A stretch of 64,000 nucleotides of DNA from Enoplosus armatus (GCF_043641665.1 NC_092190.1:16403548-16467547); one strand, 5' to 3'; numbered from the stretch's first letter, positions 37,685 through 49,799 are shown. Numbers and translations: made by a program. The notes: generated from the letters alone by a model not told the origin.

Positions 37685-38761
37685 GGAATGACAGGGCAAA
37701 GCAATGTCTCACTCCAGAGATGAAAGCAGGTGGCATCTTTGCTGCAGTACGTTGTCGTGGTAACCTTGGGCGTCACCACAGCAACCCCAGGTAAATACAG
37801 GTAAAGGAGAACATCAAGGGTTGGGATCATTATGACACACTGCTTTGATGGGAAGTGGATAGGTGGAGTGTAAACAGCAAATGCAGTCAAGGCAATATTC
37901 TTTATTGATTGATTTGTTGAGTGTGTTCAGATATAGGAGACCTGATCACATCCGGTTGCCCACTGATATGATGGATATGCTGCAGTTTGCGTGATTACAT
38001 CATTGATCAGTACAGCATTGGGTGTCCAAGACAAATTGATTTTGATGTGACATTTTGATTGTCAGAGCTCTAGTGTCCCATCATAGTGGTCTGTATCTGA
38101 CAAGAACATAAATCTGGGGAGTATATTGGATTCTTGATCCTGTGTGAACATTAAAATTATCAAAATATAAGATGTTTAATACTTTCAACACAGTGCAAAA
38201 TGAATCAGATCCCAGACACTTGCGTAAAAATGCATCCTTGACAGACAAATGAATAGATCATAGATAAGCTTTATGAATACCAAACAGGAACCTGGGTCAG
38301 TCACTAAGGTGTAAAAAAGGGACCTCATAATCCATAAATCTGGATTTAATAACACTGTAATGTCCCTCTTATATGCAGTCTCGAATATTTGTCTGTTTTC
38401 AAACTTTGCAACTTTCTGACAACTGAAAACTTTCTCATTAAATCAAAGCAAATCAATGCAGAAGGCTGAGCATCAAACACGTTATTAGGCGGCTGCATGT
38501 TGAGCTGATATAAAGCCATCAGATGAGTTCTCTATCAATACATTATTGTAAAATAAGCTTTGACACATGCTGTACTGTGGATAAATGAGAACGGGTAAAA
38601 TGTTTCTAAGAATGTATTGCTCTGTATCTGTTTCATTTGTCCAAAGCCAAGATTTGACAGGACATGTGCAGGATGACATACGGCAAGAGGACAACTCACT
38701 CTGAAATTTCTTTTCTTGTGAGCATAGAAACTAATACACAAAAAAGAAAGCACTTACAGAG

Positions 38762-39000
38762 TACACACCTCCACAAAGGCTGAATAACCCTCCAAATTTG
38801 TGTCAGTAGTAAGAAAATGTTTAAAATCTGTTGATTGAATCAATGGATGCAGTCGAATACACAAAATGAGACGATCACGACATCCATGTGCCAGATTTCA
38901 GCCTTTCAACTTGGTGCAGTACATATTTTTGGGGATATCCAGCTGACAAACAAACAGGCCAACAGGACTAAAAACATAACATCCTTGGCAGCAGTACCAG
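38762..39000. repeat. Decayed interspersed repeat (AAAAACATAACATCCTTGGCAG end)
   Basis: Starts ACACACCTCCACAAAGG and ends ACTAAAAACATAACATCC then TTGGCAG. The two ends are roughly inverted relative to each other, with CAGATTTCAGCCTTTC and GACAAACAAACAGG inside. This fits a familiar fish repeat whose tail reads AACATAACCTCCTTGGCGGA. Confidence 0.6.
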
Positions 39001-39703
39001 GAATAGTCCCCATAGCTACAGGAGGTGTGCAGTATCAGCTGTTGTGATGTTACTAATGACCTGGAAAAACCTGGATAATAATTACATCATTTACCAATGT
39101 AATGTCAGGAAACTCTGATTCACTTTCCTGTACCATACACCAATCTATTTTACCTTTTAACAAAAAGCCATTAGAACAATTAGGAATTAGAACAAGGATA
39201 AGAAGCAGAATTGACCAGCAGCACTGTAATCAGAATCATCGGGTATATATATCATAATAACACCTAAATGTGCCATGAGCTCAAGCAGCCCCATTTGATT
39301 GACTGACAGTCAGACTTAACTAAGACTGGTTCTGATCTTGTCCTATTCCGAAAAAAAGACACATTTGAAAACAAATGTATTCGAGTCCCATTATTCAGTT
39401 TACACGGCACTGTTAAAACACCTCTTCTGTTTGTATACTGTATGTGTCCTCACCCTGCTGTCTGTGAGCAGGGGAACAACTGGTGAGTCATCTCATCTCA
39501 ACAGCTGATGTACAACACAGCAACTGAGGGACGAGTTAAAGGGTTGCCAGAGTCATCAGCTGCTAACAGGCTCAACATTTCTCCTCTCGGGTAAAAGAGC
39601 AAAAAACCAAAAGATCAAAGACCAAGACAGAAAAATCGACCGTATGATACAATTAAATACGCACTCGAATGCTTGACCCAGTATGCGATTCTGCAGAGAA
39701 AAT

Positions 39704-39785
39704 AACACTAAATAGGTGTGGTGAAATATTATTTACAAAATGCAAGCTAATTATTTGTGTTGAGATTATTCTAGACAGTTCTTTT
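39704..39785. repeat. Left flanking direct repeat of copy B
   Basis: ACTAAATAGGTGTGGTGAAA followed by TATTAT and AATGCAAGCTAATTATTTGT, through TTATTCTAGACAGTT. Repeated at 40,016-40,096 with few differences. Confidence 0.85.
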
Positions 39786-39802
39786 GTTTTACCATCTCAC
39801 AA

Positions 39803-40012
39803 AGAATGAGTACGTGTGCATGTACAGTGTCAGGCCTTTGTTCAGTATTTATGAAGTGAGGGGGTAAAGTGGAGGTAATGACTGAGAGCTTGTTGCTTAC
39901 TGCAAGAGATCGGCAGTTTATGAATGAATGAGCATGCATGTCTGTGCATGTGTGTGAGAGAGAGAAGAAACACAAACATAGAAAAATAATGCATTCTCAC
40001 CCTGTGTTATTA
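39803..40012. repeat. Local duplication, copy B (short TG/AG run)
   Basis: The same order of unique segments as 37,019-37,268 in the same orientation, about 2.8 kb away, with only a few TG and AG units. It lies between two direct repeats of about 75 bp. Confidence 0.85.
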
Positions 40013-40015
40013 AAT

Positions 40016-40096
40016 AAGACTAAATAGGTGTGGTGAAATATTATCTAAAAAATGCAAGATAATTATTTGTGTTAATATTATTCTAGACCGTTAATT
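40016..40096. repeat. Right flanking direct repeat of copy B
   Basis: ACTAAATAGGTGTGGTGAAA, then TATTAT and AATGCAAGATAATTATTTGT, through TTATTCTAGACCGTT. Direct partner of 39,704-39,785. Confidence 0.85.
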
Positions 40097-40413
40097 TCAC
40101 ACAGTGACTGTCAAAAAAATCAAAGGAAATGATTGTTGGTCAAGGAACAAAGTCAGCAACAGAGGCTCAAAGAGCACAAATAGCAGGGAGAAGAAGCTGC
40201 TGACTCAGCATGTCTGCCTCTTCTTCTATTTCCATAGCAACACATTCAGTCTCATCTACAACTCGTAAAGCGTGATGTAGAGTGTTCTGATTGACCTGTG
40301 TGACTCCTTCAATAACTGTGTGTGTGTGGTGGTACTGCATTAGAGTGTCACTCAAAGACAGATTTAACTCCCTTTGCGAGACCCCTGCTCTTTGTGTGCA
40401 TGGGGAAGCACAT

Positions 40414-40414
<1 letters not shown>

Positions 40415-40447
<33 letters not shown>
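40415..40447. repeat. Microsatellite (CA)16
   Basis: CA run followed about 115 bases later by (GT)24 in inverted relation. Confidence 0.95.
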
Positions 40448-40448
<1 letters not shown>

Positions 40449-40558
40449 ACTGTTAGAGGAGATTAATTCACACTTTCATCACCAAGCCTTGGTCCCAAGG
40501 GAGCCTGGAAGGGACTTGGGCAAAGTGACTGCAGGGGATTGCAGGGGGTAATGGGTTA

Positions 40559-40561
<3 letters not shown>

Positions 40562-40609
<48 letters not shown>
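40562..40609. repeat. Microsatellite (GT)24
   Basis: Perfect GT run, inverted partner of 40,415-40,447. Confidence 0.95.
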
Positions 40610-40610
<1 letters not shown>

Positions 40611-41275
40611 CACTGGCAATAAAGGCTACTTCCACTCTCCCCGTGGGGTCCTAAAACAAACACAGACTGGCCACCACTAAGAAATGAATGTGCACTGTGT
40701 ATATTGTTGTGTGTGCACGTGTGACTGTGCTTATAATCACATACATGCATTCCCTCTGTGTAAGGTTTACACACCGTTCACACAACTTCTGATATCATAA
40801 AAACACTTTTCTGGTTCCAGCTCTTCCAGTATGAGGACTGGCTCTGTTTCTGTTTCATGACACTGTAAAGTGACTCGCTTTGGATTTTAAACTGCTGGTC
40901 ACACTTCATTAATTTAAGATGTTCCTTAGGCTCTATAGGAAGTTATGATGAGCATTTGTTTAAAAATAAGATTTTAAAAAATGACAGTTGCTTTTCTGCT
41001 GTTTCAATCCCAATGTTACCATTGTTGGAAGCCATTTCTCTTTTGTGTGTGTGATTTTTTTTCTTCCTGTATCAGGCATCAAAATTGCCCTGTAGGGACC
41101 GGTTTAGGTTTATTGAGTGAATTGAAATGGAGTGTTAAGTGTTAGCTGAAATGTCACAGAGGGTTTGGATTTCTGTTCATCGCCATGAATGAGTGACTGC
41201 TCACCGCTGCTGCACTTCATCACACCAAAGCGCTCCACTGCCTCAATCAATGGCTAGCTTTGCTGATAAGTCGTG

Positions 41276-41276
41276 C

Positions 41277-41309
<33 letters not shown>

Positions 41310-41338
41310 GTGGGTGGGTGTGTGGGGGGAGGGGGGGT
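41276..41338. repeat. Microsatellite (GT)n with G-rich tail
   Basis: GT run (41,276-41,310) passing into GGGTGGGTG and a G-rich run ending GGGGGGAGGGGGGG. Confidence 0.9.
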
Positions 41339-41889
41339 GATGGCAACTCCTTCGTTAGCCTGATTATTAATTGCATCCTTCTCATTGGGGACATCGCTAA
41401 ACTCAGAGGAAGGGCAAACATGAACACGCCTGCCCATGACCACCCTCATGCACTCCAAATCTGAGAAAATCCCACTGCATTTATCAGTAAGCACACAATG
41501 CAAGCTCACCTCTCAGTTTACAGTATATCCGTCTTAACAAGTTACAACATGAAGTACTGAGTCAGGAAACCTTGTCTTTCTTTGAAGACAAACAAGTAAG
41601 AAAACGCTGTCAGTGAGGTGAGGTCATGACTATTGTTTCTTCAGCAAAGCATTTTTTTTAAACTTCACATAAACCCAGTGTTTGTTATGTTAATCTGTAT
41701 TGACACACTCTAAAATGTGAGGAGCTGCTTGCATTTCTCTGTTTGATATGATCGTGTATTGAATATTTGAGGATTTCTTGGCTGCTGGTCAGACAAAATA
41801 AAGATTTTGGACATTTCATAGAATATGTTGATGTTAGTCAGGTGCCTGTCTGTTAGGTTACTCAACACTTAGTTTGACATAACATAGAT

Positions 41890-41970
41890 AAAAATGACTT
41901 CATGCACTGAAAAACCATTAGATAGGTGACTGTTAATTAATCAAAAATAAGTAATTGCAGCCCTAGATTT
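41890..41970. repeat. Short relic of the TTGCAGCCCTAG repeat
   Basis: GGTGACTGTTAATTAATC followed by AAGTAATTGCAGCCCTAG matches the end of the interspersed family at 21,608-21,757. Confidence 0.45.
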
Positions 41971-42879
41971 TGTACTTCACCATACTGAAGCTTCTGGGAA
42001 ATATCAGTGAAAGTAGGTATTTCTATCTCAACATGTCTGACAATACAGCCACGAAACAATGCATTGGATGCACTGCATAGCAAGTAAACAATTCCCTTCC
42101 TATTGAGCTTGGGTTACGAAACCTCAGCTGCCGCAGCCTGTGGGCAACTGGGCTTCACCAGAAGGACTATGTATCACAGACAGGTGACCCTTTCAGTCTG
42201 TCTCCACAGTATATCTCTCCTCCTCTCTCGCGCACTCTGATCAGTTTAATTATAGCCTACCTCAGTGGCATCACAGGAAAGACACCCTCATTATGATACC
42301 AGAAGTAGGGTCACATCAGGGAATATCACAGACACAAGTGACAACAATAGACAACAACATGCATCAGTCAAAGATGTGTCACCAGTAACAGATATGAGAA
42401 AACCACAGCGATGATTTCTTATTCTCTCTTTATATGCTCCATAACTTGGACTGTGCTGCCAAGTTTTTTTGCTCATCCTTGTTACCAAACAATCTATGCT
42501 GCTATCAGTCCCATTGAATATTCAGAGCATAGTCTATGAATTTGCAATCTACATAACCATACAGCAGCTGGGTCTCTGTGCAGACAGCATGCTGAACACA
42601 CTGTTCCCCGCTTCCAGCGAACATGAGAGATAAACAGGGGGGAATTCGTCTGTACAATTGTTCCCAAAATCTTCTTCCACCAAATCCGGCTGGTACACTG
42701 GGCAGCAGCGTACAGCGGGAACCAGTCTTAAAGTTATTGTGTTTGGTGTGTGTCGAATTGAAAAGGAGCTCCTGACTATTCGCAAAATGTTTAAGACGTA
42801 TTTTAGGAAGTGTGTGTTTTTGTGAATACACAACGATTCATAACTGGCACATATCGTGGATGTTGGGAAAGTAACCAAC

Positions 42880-43272
42880 CTTAACGGGGGAGCTCCTGAT
42901 GGCCACGGGCAGCTCTCTGATCGCACTGCCCGGGGGAGAAGCGGATATCCCGGCTGCGTACCCCTGCAGCGAGCCCCCGGCCAGGGACTGCCTCCCGCCT
43001 GCTCCTACTCCTCCTCCGCTCCCTCGCTGGGGCCGCTGCTTGATACCGTCCAGGAGGCGAACCAGGAGGATGTTAGCCGGCAGGTCGTCCACCCCGCAGT
43101 CCACCAGGATGCGGCACTCCGGGCAGCGGAGCTCGTTCCGCGAGCTGACAATGTTTTCCAGGCAGCGGCGGCAGAAGGTGTGCTGGCACGGCAGCACCTT
43201 GGCCGTAGTGTCCAGGCGCTCCAGGCACACCGAGCACTCCAGCAGATCCAGCAGCGACGAAGACTCGTCCAT
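42880..43272 (-). CDS. sh3rf3: SH3RF3 (POSH2) first coding exon, RING-finger E3 ubiquitin ligase, N-terminal 131 residues
   Basis: SH3RF proteins are E3 ubiquitin ligases and JNK-pathway scaffolds with one N-terminal RING and several SH3 domains. Seen here: residues 1-131 with a complete C3HC4 RING, C13-x2-C16, C29, H31, C34-x2-C37 and C50-P-E-C53, followed by the SH3RF-typical stretch [18 protein letters not shown] (64-81) and a Gly/Ser-rich linker. The phrase [14 protein letters not shown] and the RILV after the last Cys match my memory of SH3RF3 rather than SH3RF1 (ECPVCLERLDASAK, RTLV). The start at 43,272 has a strong context (G at -3, G at +4); another in-frame ATG at 43,293 has a weak one. 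The farther upstream open frame has only a GTG, so it is not the start. The exon ends after AAG at 42,880, followed by GTTGGT on the minus strand, in phase 0. The SH3 domains must lie in later exons to the left, probably outside the window. No frameshift or missing zinc ligand is seen. Confidence 0.93.
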
Positions 43273-43491
43273 GTCGGCGGAGAGGGTGAGCATCTGGGCT
43301 TCAGTGTGCGTTGGGACGCCGCGGCGACTGGTTCGTGTACCGTAGAAATGAACCGGGGCCACAGATCATTCTGGGAGGCGGACCCGGCGGGAAGCAGCCA
43401 ACGGACGCCCCGCGACAAAGTCCCCGCTCGCCCAGTGTTGTGAATGTTCTCCGCTGTTCTGTACCTCTCTCTGTCTCCCTCAACGTGTTTC

Positions 43492-43590
43492 TGTTCTCTC
43501 TCTCTGTCTCTCTCTCCCTGTCTCTCTCTCTCTGTCTCCCTCAACGTGTTTCTGTCTCTCTCTCCCTGTCTCTCTCTCTCTGTCTCTCCC
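43492..43590. repeat. CT-rich tract with an internal repeat, upstream of SH3RF3
   Basis: CT runs interrupted by CTCCCTCAACGTGTTTCTGT, which occurs twice about 67 bases apart, so this is a small tandem duplication inside a polypyrimidine block. On the SH3RF3 strand it would be a GA-rich 5' UTR or promoter segment. Confidence 0.85.
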
Positions 43591-43718
43591 ACCTCCTCTC
43601 CTCTCTCCAGCAGCTGTGCAGAAAGCGGTGAGGTCACGCTCTCATCATCATCATCCGCGCGCCGATCAGAATTGCTGCGCGCGCTCACGCACCAGGGACA
43701 GATTGATACAGACTGGGA

Positions 43719-43744
43719 GAGAGAGAGAGAGAGAGAGAGAGAGA
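43719..43744. repeat. (GA)13 tract
   Basis: Perfect GA run about 130 bases beyond the CT block and in inverted relation to it. Confidence 0.93.
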
Positions 43745-46700
43745 CGCTCAGCTACACTAGCAGCCAGGTTTCTCTCTCCTCACACCTTCACACAGTCTGC
43801 TTAATGAAGAAACACGCGGCTGGTGTCACACCTTTCTATCAAACCTGAGAGGTTGTTGAAAGGTTTTCTGTCAGCTGCGCACAAAGACAAGCTAATGTAG
43901 TGCACCCAGAAACTCCTCAGCTATGGCATTATGCAGTATTTCGAAAGGCTATATGAAGACGGCGTTTTTGAGAGATGTCACCAAAGTTTGAGCAACACAG
44001 AATATTGATGTTTGTGCTTTAGACATAGCTACCAAACAGGTTGTTTTACGCTTGTTTAAACACCAGATCAGTTTATGTGGCGTCTCACCTTGTGACACCC
44101 ACCTGACATCCTTTTCATTACCTCAGTCACTACTTCCAGCAGGAGGACGAGGCTTTTGGGGAAAAGTGGTTTCTGGCGACGCGTGGTGGCCATCAGCTGA
44201 TCTTACTTTGTTTCTTCTAGTTTGAACAATTGAAATCTCACAAAAAAAGTTATGACTATTTTTTTTTTACTGAAAATCTTCAGTAAAGTCCCATTATATA
44301 GACTATAAAGACTACAAGACACACCAGTGGCTTTCCTTTATTAATGATAAACAAACGGTAGACAAAATGTCACAAAGAAATATATAATTATTCTTGTAGG
44401 CTACCTGAAGGGATTATTGTAGTCAAGTGAAACCTCATCAGGGACAGAGTAATATGTGATAGGAATATTATTGGATATTGGATTCATTTTTATGTGTTGT
44501 AACTCTCAGATACAATATTAGCAGCCAGGTACTGTATTTATCATGACAGATAGATAATGTCTTTATAGATAACATGCAGGATGTTAAAAGATAAGATAAG
44601 ATAAAGGTAAAAACCGCAGCATTTCCACTGAGTCATTCCTTGAGGATAAATACTGACATGTGCTACGTGATGGACACAACACACTTAGAAGTGTTTGTGT
44701 GTGTGTGTGTGTGTGTGTTGTTTCTCAGCCATGACTGCAGGCTTGCTTTGCCTGTCCACCTGTTCAGACCTGCTCTGCTCTCACATTGAGCCCTAGAGCG
44801 GTAGGGGGTGATTGAGCCAAATGTGTGTGTATGTGTGTGTGTGCGCGTGTGTTTGTCCCTGTGCGTGTGTGAGTGTGTATGTGTGACACAGTGACGCCTT
44901 CCTGGGTGAGGGGTGGGCCCACTATTTACCACCCACGACGAAAAGCAGAGGACGGATTGCTTAGGCATACAATGAGAAAGAGGGAGGGTGTGTGTGTGTG
45001 CGTGTGTGTGTGCGCAGTGTGCGACCCACAACATTTACATTGATTCGTCAGATACTGTTGTATACTGCAATTCATCTCACAACGAAGTACCTAAGTCACA
45101 GTATTGCAAAGGTTTTGTTATTTTATTTTATAATGATAATATTGTGCTAGTAACACATGCACATTCTGTATGTAAATACTAACAGAGACTGAATGATGGT
45201 TCAGACAATGACAAGGAATAGTTTAACATAATATAATGAAATCCGGCTAAGTAATTGTACTGAATTGAGACTGAAGCGCTAGCTAATTTACTCCTACAGT
45301 CCTTGTATATGGTCATAGGTGGTATAAGCTACACAAATAAAAGCAGCACAAATTGAATCTTTGATAGAAATGCAAAATAACAGTTCATAGTAGGAACCTC
45401 TACTCATAATTGGAAGAAAACAAACTTCTCAAGTGAAGGTCAAGACTTCTGCACCAATAATGGAGTCATTTGGAAGATTTTTTGCACTTTTTCAGCTCAG
45501 CTGTGAGACCAAGCTCCCCTTTTCACTTCATCTACAGAGACCTGCCATTTCTTATAGGTCTGCTTGTATCCCCTTGGCTGCAGAACATTGCAATGCTACA
45601 GCAATTCTGCCACTAAGAACGTGTGTGTGTTGTTGTTGTCAAGAGCTGATTTTGAATGCCTCTCTAGCGCAGCGGCCCACAAGTGCTGGCAACAAGCCCA
45701 AACTCATGGTGTCTCTCTCTCCCTTTATCATACTCACTCATGTCTCATGCCCAGTGTGTTTCATCTGCTTAATACAATTCTCCACAGCCAATGATTCAGC
45801 ATTAGAGGGGAACTACAGGGAGAAGCGAACAAAAAATGATTATTGGATGAAAATCCCCTCAATCCATTTAAGCAGCATAGTCAGGGCTCCCTATGGGCCG
45901 CACTGCTGTCAATAACAGACAAAAGGTGGATGGTGTTTTTATAATAGACATACCAATTAGGGAACTGGTTACCAGCATTTTGGAGATACAAGGGTTAAAC
46001 AGCTCTGTGAGATGTCACTAAGACTAGACAAAGAGATTTGACCAATGATGCTACATGTAATTAATGCGCATGCTGTAATGTTGCACATGTAAAGGCTGTC
46101 ATGATCCAGTATCGTAATGATGCATTTACACACACTGTTATGTACATTTTTTCATACATTTCATCCATATAATTGTATCTCTACATGAGACATTCAAGTG
46201 TTGGAATGGTCAGTTTTATTATATTTAAAACAGCATGTCCATGACCTGGTTTTGCAAGCTCCGATTGGCACATTATGGCAGTTGTTTTTCTTCCTATAGG
46301 TGTAGAAGGTCAGTGAGTGGTGCCCAGTTTTCATAAGGCAAAGTAAATGAATTGGGCTTATGTGCTTCAAATGGGCTTTTAGTGTTTTATGCATGTTATT
46401 TTGCTGCAAACTGTATTGCGATGTTTAGTTTTATTGTTGCAATAAACCATAAAAAGTAAATTATATTATTTTGTAATCAAATGTTGTCCTTTGAGAATAA
46501 GCTTGAGTTGACTTGACCTGGCACTGCATTCATATTCTATTTCTTCTGGCTATTTTCATCTACATGAAAGCTGCATTGGCTCCTGTATCGTCCTCGTCTT
46601 TGTCAGTAATATCAATAATTCTCATTCTTTCCATCATTTCTCTGCAAACACAAGAGTTCGTCCACGGACGGCTCTTCTGGAGAGAGATGAAATCTTGTTT

Positions 46701-48559
46701 GCCAGAGATGATCAAATATAATGAATATGTATGTGTATGGTTTGTATGTGTGTGTGTATGTATGTGCAGATCTTCTCCACGTACCTATACCATACACCTC
46801 TCTCCCATCGACCAATGTCCTTCGCTCATGCAAAAGTAGGTTAGCTGACACGGCAGTTACCATGGCAACCGGCTCTCTGCTTCCTTGTTGAAGAGTAGTT
46901 AGAGAATGTGAGTGTGTTCACACAGACTGCGTGCATGGGGATACTAGCAGGGGTACTAACAAGGTCACAGAGTCTGTAGTAACTTCACTTGTACAGCATG
47001 TGCGAGTGCTCTTTAAGAAATGGGGGAGAACACTTCAAGTTAAAAAAAAGTACTACCAAGAGAGTAAAATTTCAACTAGGGTTACTCCAAAACATTTGCT
47101 CAATATGACATTGTTCTACCTGTGATGTTACGCTTATGATTTATGATATGATATGATATATATAATTTATATTGTTTGTTCAGAGGGAAACATTTAACTG
47201 GTTCTAATGTAACATTAAAAAAGACTAAAGATTAAAAATTCTACATGCAGTCTGCAAATATGTTTATATGATCATCATAATCCTGGAATTCAGTGGAGAG
47301 TTTTTAATGCCCTATGGTTTAAATGTATATTTTTCCATGGAAGATAACTCACTAAATATTAAATATCAGGAGAAAAATATGAGCTTTTTATTCTATATTG
47401 CATTGGTTTCATCCTTGAAAAGAGGTTAGATCATATTTTCAACTCTCAGAGTTCAAGCCTCCTTGGGGCACCTAAAAAGCATGAGGAAGTTTGTTTTTAA
47501 TGATTTTGCTGCAAATGGAAGTTACCCCAACTTCATCACACCAAGCAGCAAATTAGGCCTCCACTGACTGCTATCTCCTCTGAGCTACAGTACTTTGATG
47601 TGATGCAGAAGGAGGGGGTGGGGGTTGGGGGGGTTAAAAAAGGATAGCCAGTCTGTGACAGCTGCTGTACTAAAAAACTCAAGTTTCTCCAAACTCAAAA
47701 TATATTCCGTCAACGTGCAAAAGCATTCAAGGGCCAGGTCATCATAACTCTAAGCTGTATTTGTTTAGCACAGCAAAGGCAGACCCATAAATAAATAAGT
47801 AAAACAGGAAGACAGAATATTGGGTAAGCTAGAAAATATACTGACTGTGTGTTTAAGCTTCCCTTATTATGCTATTATTAGTGTTGAAAGAAAAGAATAG
47901 CTATGTCAATACGACCCACGAGCTTGATGATTTATGAAATTAATCATTTTCAAAATAATAATAAAATTATTTTTTCTATCATAAATGCTACTTTTATCCT
48001 TCACATGATTTGTTTTCATTATCAGATGTATTACAATCTATATTTGTTATATGCATTGTTTTTATCATAGCTGTATCCTCCTATTTAATGCTGCAAGAAC
48101 CACATTTTCCTACAAGGATCGTGCAGTATGTAAGGGATATGTAACCCTGTACCATTTTCTGTTATGTTGCCTTATCACATCTCATCATATCTGATCTTAT
48201 TTAAACTTTTTTGTCACTTTATGCCTCATGTATCTCAGCTCGTCTTACTGCATCATCTCATATATTATATATGTCACATTATCTCAACATGTCCTATCTC
48301 GTTATACCTCATTTCACCTTATGCAGAGTCAGTTGCATGTGTTTTTGTGTTACACCATCCATCATAGTAAATACAGGTTTTGCTTGATATGTGTTTTTGT
48401 CCGGTCTGTGACAGAGCAGCCATCATTCTCTCAGCAGAACTCATCACTCTTCTTGTTATCCTCTCCTCATCCTCTCTTTATCCCCTCTTCTCATATAATC
48501 TCTCGTCCTCTCATCCTCCTTTTCAGTCAGGAAGCCCCTGGATCGACATCAATGAGCCT

Positions 48560-48762
48560 CTGAAAGAAGGAGGGAGACAGACAGAAGAAAGAAAAGAGAG
48601 GAGAGGATGGAGAGAGAGAAGAAGGAAACAGACTGAGAGAGGGGCAGAGAAAGTGAAAGAAAAAATAAAAGAGAGATCGACCAAGAGAGAGAAAGAGGAT
48701 GGAGATAAAGAAAAATTGGGACAGAGGGAAAGACAGAGACGGAGAGACAGAGAGGGAGAGTA
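48560..48762. repeat. Purine-rich (GA/AAG-type) low-complexity tract
   Basis: About 200 bases almost entirely A and G on the plus strand. The Glu/Arg/Lys-rich translation is a by-product of composition. Confidence 0.85.
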
Positions 48763-49303
48763 AGTAATTACAGGACTCCCAGTGTTTTCAAAGCCCCTCT
48801 TTTATCTCACCCTTCCTGTGGCTGAAAAAAGGAGAAGCAGCGGAAAGGAGGAGGAGGAGAGGAAGACTAAAGTCCAAGCTTTAGTCCAACTCCGACAACA
48901 GGCACCAATCATCCACATCACACACACACACACACACAAACACACTCAAACTAATTTATAGCTACTGTTTCAAAGACATTTTATCATCTGAAACAAGGTG
49001 TTTGTGTGTGTTCAGTGGGCTTCATGTAAAGTACTTTAACTTTAACCTTGATAGTTGTCGTATTGTTTGTAGCAGTAATATGCAACTTTTCTCTGTCAAC
49101 CTTCCTATGTTGTGGTTATTATTTATGTTATATGTCAGTCTATATGTTGTGCTGCTGACACAGAATACTGAGCATTTTACCATGCTGTATAACAAATTCA
49201 CAAAACTAATTTGTGTGGCCATTAAAGTGAAGTCAAATAGCAGTAGTATAAACAGTAGTGGTTGAAATTGTTGTGGTAGAAGTAGAAGGAGTAGAGGTAG
49301 TTG

Positions 49304-49308
49304 AAAAA

Positions 49309-49340
<32 letters not shown>
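49304..49340. repeat. Poly-A (23) followed by (TA)n
   Basis: A run 49,304-49,326 then alternating TA to 49,340. Confidence 0.95.
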
Positions 49341-49429
49341 CCAAAATTCACTGTGTCTCAAATGTGAAGTTTTGCTGCTTTTCTTTGTCTTAAATGTCAA
49401 TAAAATTAATATTTTTGGATTTTGAAATG

Positions 49430-49575
49430 TACAAAAGAACAAGCTATTTGAAGACGTCAATTTGGACAATTTTGAAACTTGTGATGAACATTTTTCACCA
49501 TTTTCCAACTATTAATTGAACAAACAGTTAGACAGATTAATGCATAATGAAAATAACAGTTAATAGCAGCCCTAA
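49430..49575. repeat. Interspersed repeat relic (AGTTAATAGCAGCCCTAA end)
   Basis: TGATGAACATTTTTCACCATTT, AACAAACAGTTAGACAGATT and TGCATAATGAAAATAACAG, ending in GCAGCCCTAA. Same family and orientation as 16,810-16,955 and 21,608-21,757. Confidence 0.6.
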
Positions 49576-49799
49576 TATGTAAGGTTGCATGTATATAAAC
49601 ACACATTTGTACATTCTGCGTGCTAACAAACCTTTAACACTTTTGGCGATATAAATTAATGTTTGATAAAATGTATTTTTACATACATTACTGTAAAGGT
49701 ATACAGCAAGTGTAAAGTATAACTGATTTGTGTTGATCTTGGAAGTTTCTTATGATGATCACTGATTTGAGTTCAGAGTTTAGCCACTTCCATGGTGCT

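Larger units (their letters stand above)
1..42879 (-). other. sh3rf3: Inferred SH3RF3 intron 1 (partial; its 3' end is outside the window)
   Basis: From the donor at 42,879 leftward to the window edge I found no exon encoding the conserved SH3 domains that follow the RING in this family. The mammalian gene has a very long first intron, so the whole span is read as intron 1. That is inference: an exon shorter than about 60 bp could be missed by eye. The span holds microsatellites, several decayed interspersed repeats, the tandemly duplicated acidic ORF at 16.8-19.4 kb and a local duplication at 37-40 kb, all listed separately. Confidence 0.6.
42850..43720 (-). promoter_or_regulatory. sh3rf3: CpG-rich promoter / 5' UTR block of SH3RF3
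   Basis: CpG dinucleotides are abundant across the RING exon and upstream of its start (for example the CGCGCGCC and GCGCGCGCTCACGC stretches near 43,655-43,690), in contrast to the CpG-poor sequence on both sides. This is the usual picture of a vertebrate CpG-island promoter, with the transcription start expected to the right of 43,272. The block also contains long CT tracts (43,492-43,590) and a GA tract (43,719-43,744). No TATA box is evident, as is common for such promoters. The exact transcription start cannot be read from sequence alone. Confidence 0.7.
43750..49799. other. Intergenic region between SH3RF3 and the plus-strand gene; no gene recognised
   Basis: Contains GT runs (44,696-44,719; about 44,823-44,853; 44,987-45,014), a CA run (48,922-48,939), purine-rich DNA at 48,560-48,760, a poly-A/(TA)n tract and a repeat relic at about 49,430. 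The 160-codon frame at 45,433-45,915 shows no domain. Confidence 0.5.

Noticed and set aside
43005..43688. 227-codon frame on the minus strand overlapping the RING exon, and 148- and 195-codon frames on the plus strand
   Set aside because: They are out-of-frame or antisense readings of the CpG-rich exon and of GA/CT tracts (Arg/Glu and Ser/Leu repeats). The RING frame carries the only recognisable domain.
45433..45915. 160-codon plus-strand frame
   Set aside because: No domain, no paralogous support, and it lies in AT-rich intergenic sequence. Judged chance.
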